Assembly (NCBI GenBank): GCA_934098345.1
Contig: CAKONX010000053.1
Coordinates: 1-8,288 of the forward strand
Direction: 5' to 3'
From: an uncultured Bacilli bacterium
GTDB taxonomy: Bacteria; Bacillota_I; Bacilli_A; RF39; UBA660
Length of the DNA stretch: 8,288 bases
The position numbers and the translations under genes are program-made. The notes below the pieces were generated by a model. The model did not search any database and was not told the DNA's origin. It saw nothing but the letters and a program-made list of their open reading frames with translations. This document shows, one piece after another, positions 7,179-8,288 of the stretch (position 1 is its first letter; the number at the start of each line of letters is the position of its first letter).

Positions 7179-7908
7179 CATACTTACTTTCTAATTTTAA
7201 TCTATCAGCTAATGTTACAATAAATTCTCCATTAGTAGGTTTTGACTTATCACAGTCAACAGAATTACCAAATAATTCTTCCATAAGATCATAGTCACCT
7301 CTACTCCAAGAGATCTCAATTGCATGTCTAATTGCTCTTTCTACTCTTGAAGATGTAGTCTCATAACTTCTTGCAAGTTTTGGATATAATTCTTTAGTAA
7401 TTGCTCCCATAAGAGAAGTATCATTATACATCATTTCTATTCCATCTCTTATATAAGTATACCCTTTTATATTAGAAGGTATTCCTAAATTATGTAACAT
7501 ATCTGTAATTTTTAATTTAAGTTTTTTATCTATATGTTTTTCTTCTTGTACATAAATTGATGCAATAACTCTTTCAAGTTCATTACATGAATAAGGTTTC
7601 TTTAATAAATAATTTAATGTGTAATCATTCAAGCTATTCATCATATCAGGGCTTACAAATTCACTTGTAATAATTACTTTTTTACTAATTCCCATTTCTT
7701 TCATTTTTGCAAGAATTAAATTACATAAACAACCACTTAATAATAAGTTAACTATTAAAACATCATAATCTTCATTTAATGAATTTAATGCTTCTTCCTT
7801 ATTACTAATTATTTTTACAACATTGATACTACTAGAACTACTGAAATACTTCTCTACTACATTTATTTGATTGATATCTTCATCAATCATCATTACACGT
7901 ATCGCCAT
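7174..7908 (-). CDS. spo0A: Spo0A-family sporulation response regulator lacking the phosphoacceptor aspartate
   Basis: This is a master-regulator family protein, 244 residues with the receiver and DNA-binding domains both full length. The C-terminal domain (about 130-240) is unmistakable: GYTYIRDGI, then YNDTSLMGAITKELYP, the recognition-helix region SSRVERAIRHAIE (186-198), WSRGD and KPTNGEFI (223-230). This predicts binding to 0A boxes (TGTCGAA). The receiver (1-118) keeps acidic residues Asp9/Glu10/Asp11, switch Thr81 and Lys104-Pro105. At the end of beta-3, however, DVLIVN puts Asn54 (codon AAC) where Spo0A has the phosphorylated Asp, and the following loop has lost the usual MPxxDG pattern. 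Activation by phosphorelay at this site is therefore not expected. AAAGGAG lies 5 nt before the ATG. Tandem 0A-like boxes lie upstream of the promoter. Confidence 0.95.
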   Translation of the reverse strand: MAIRVMMIDEDINQINVVEKYFSSSSSINVVKIISNKEEALNSLNEDYDVLIVNLLLSGCLCNLILAKMKEMGISKKVIITSEFVSPDMMNSLNDYTLNYLLKKPYSCNELERVIASIYVQEEKHIDKKLKLKITDMLHNLGIPSNIKGYTYIRDGIEMMYNDTSLMGAITKELYPKLARSYETTSSRVERAIRHAIEISWSRGDYDLMEELFGNSVDCDKSKPTNGEFIVTLADRLKLESKYV

Positions 7909-7948
7909 AATATCTCCTTTTTCTAATAATTATTCAACTGCTAAAAAC

Positions 7949-7959
7949 ATTATATTATA
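7949..7959 (-). promoter_or_regulatory. spo0A promoter, two overlapping -10 boxes
   Basis: The reverse strand reads TATAATATAAT, two perfect TATAAT boxes sharing one base, about 41-46 nt before the ATG. The matching -35 positions are poor (TTTATC or TACTCT), which fits a promoter needing an activator. I see no sigma-H type AGGAWWT/GAAT pair at the right spacing. The 0A-like repeats lie about 30-75 nt further upstream. Confidence 0.5.
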
Positions 7960-7987
7960 AATAAATGTAAAGATAAAGAGTAAAATT

Positions 7988-8024
7988 TGTCAATTTACGT
8001 CAAGTATTGTCGAGTAATGTCGAA
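7988..8024 (-). promoter_or_regulatory. Array of four 0A-box-like direct repeats at 10-bp period
   Basis: On the top strand the heptamers begin at 7988, 7998, 8008 and 8018: TGTCAAT, CGTCAAG, TGTCGAG and TGTCGAA. The core GTC(A/G)A recurs at exactly 10-bp steps. The last unit matches the 0A box perfectly, and the others match 6/7, 4/7 and 5/7. All units point the same way, so they face one side of the helix, as expected for head-to-tail Spo0A binding. They lie between the upstream terminator and the spo0A promoter, which suggests autoregulation. Confidence 0.7.
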
Positions 8025-8028
8025 AAGC

Positions 8029-8061
8029 AAAAAAAATGACACATTTTACATTATTGTGTCA
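8029..8061 (-). terminator. Rho-independent terminator after the S41 peptidase gene
   Basis: On the reverse strand a perfect 7-bp stem TGACACA / TGTGTCA (8061-8055 and 8043-8037) closes an 11-nt loop. It is followed directly by eight T (complement of 8029-8036). The 5' arm overlaps the last two codons of the peptidase. This isolates spo0A from the upstream gene. Confidence 0.8.
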
Positions 8062-8288
8062 ATAAATCTACTGCTTTTTGTAGTTGAGTATCATTTTCAT
8101 CACTAGGATCTAAAACATATTCTTTACCCAAAGTAACATATATTCCAGGTGTAATTCCTACTTCATCAATTGAATTTCCACTAGGAGTATACCATTTAGC
8201 AGTTGTATATTTTAACATTGTATCCTTTGATAATTTATAAGTATTTTGAACTTTACCTTTACCATAAGAAGTTGTTCCAACAATAGTT
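8051..8288 (-). CDS. C-terminal part of an S41 (CtpA/CtpB-type) carboxy-terminal processing peptidase (partial)
   Basis: The gene runs off the right edge; the last 78 codons are visible. The fragment starts with GTTSYGKGKVQ, the S41 active-site segment. By family analogy its Lys (in YGKG) is the general base of the Ser-Lys dyad, and the Gln four residues later is the third active-site residue. YTTAKWYTPSGNSI and the GITPGIYV segment follow, then an acidic/amphipathic tail. The catalytic Ser and any PDZ domain or signal peptide lie outside. CtpA/CtpB enzymes act outside the membrane; in Bacillus subtilis CtpB takes part in the sigma-K checkpoint of sporulation, so its position directly upstream of spo0A is suggestive. 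CtpA and CtpB cannot be told apart from this fragment. Confidence 0.9.
   Translation of the reverse strand, partial: TIVGTTSYGKGKVQNTYKLSKDTMLKYTTAKWYTPSGNSIDEVGITPGIYVTLGKEYVLDPSDENDTQLQKAVDLLTQ

Noticed and set aside
7988..8024. CRISPR array, or a row of -35 boxes (TTGACA-like on the reverse strand)
   Set aside because: The 10-bp unit is far too short for CRISPR. One unit reads TTGACA on the reverse strand, but the 17-18 nt spacing leads only to weak -10 sequences (TTACAT/TACATT), while the strong TATAATATAAT is 28 nt away. The 0A-box reading fits all four units better.

Overview
This is a very AT-rich, gene-dense bacterial window. It uses the standard code: TGG encodes Trp in cysS, and TGA is a real stop after the Clp-like gene. 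A Spo0A homologue, a PrsA-type lipoprotein, a YugP-type metallopeptidase, strong Shine-Dalgarno sites and many TATAAT boxes point to a low-GC Firmicute, plausibly an uncultured gut Bacilli/Erysipelotrichia- or RF39-like lineage. The lineage is an inference; no rRNA is present.

Layout, left to right. At the left edge is the start of a leftward gene (1-35), then a divergent intergenic region. A rightward prsA-like foldase lipoprotein follows (161-1156). It converges on a leftward gene for an unrecognised helical protein (1170-2219), and one bidirectional terminator lies between them. Everything else is leftward. In transcription order from the right these genes are: the C-terminal part of an S41 (CtpA/CtpB-type) peptidase with its terminator; spo0A; a ClpC-like AAA+ protein; a single-pass membrane protein; cysS; yugP; a terminator; and the helical protein gene with its own promoter.

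The part most worth a second look is 5267-8061. The Spo0A has an intact C-terminal DNA-binding domain, but Asn replaces the phosphoacceptor Asp in its receiver. Upstream of spo0A are four 0A-box-like direct repeats at exactly 10-bp steps, one of them a perfect TGTCGAA. This suggests tandem Spo0A binding and autoregulation. Downstream, the Clp-like protein keeps a full N domain and D1 ATPase, but its second ATPase domain has lost Walker A, Walker B and the whole C-terminal subdomain. Its ribosome binding site sits in the 3' arm of a hairpin that also looks like the spo0A terminator. A tail-plus-ectodomain membrane protein follows 44 bp later. A phosphorylation-independent Spo0A, a degenerate Clp and a membrane partner may form a modified regulatory circuit; the linkage is visible, the functional connection is inference.

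There is no gene-free stretch longer than 300 bases. I saw no tRNA, rRNA, CRISPR array, insertion sequence or riboswitch.
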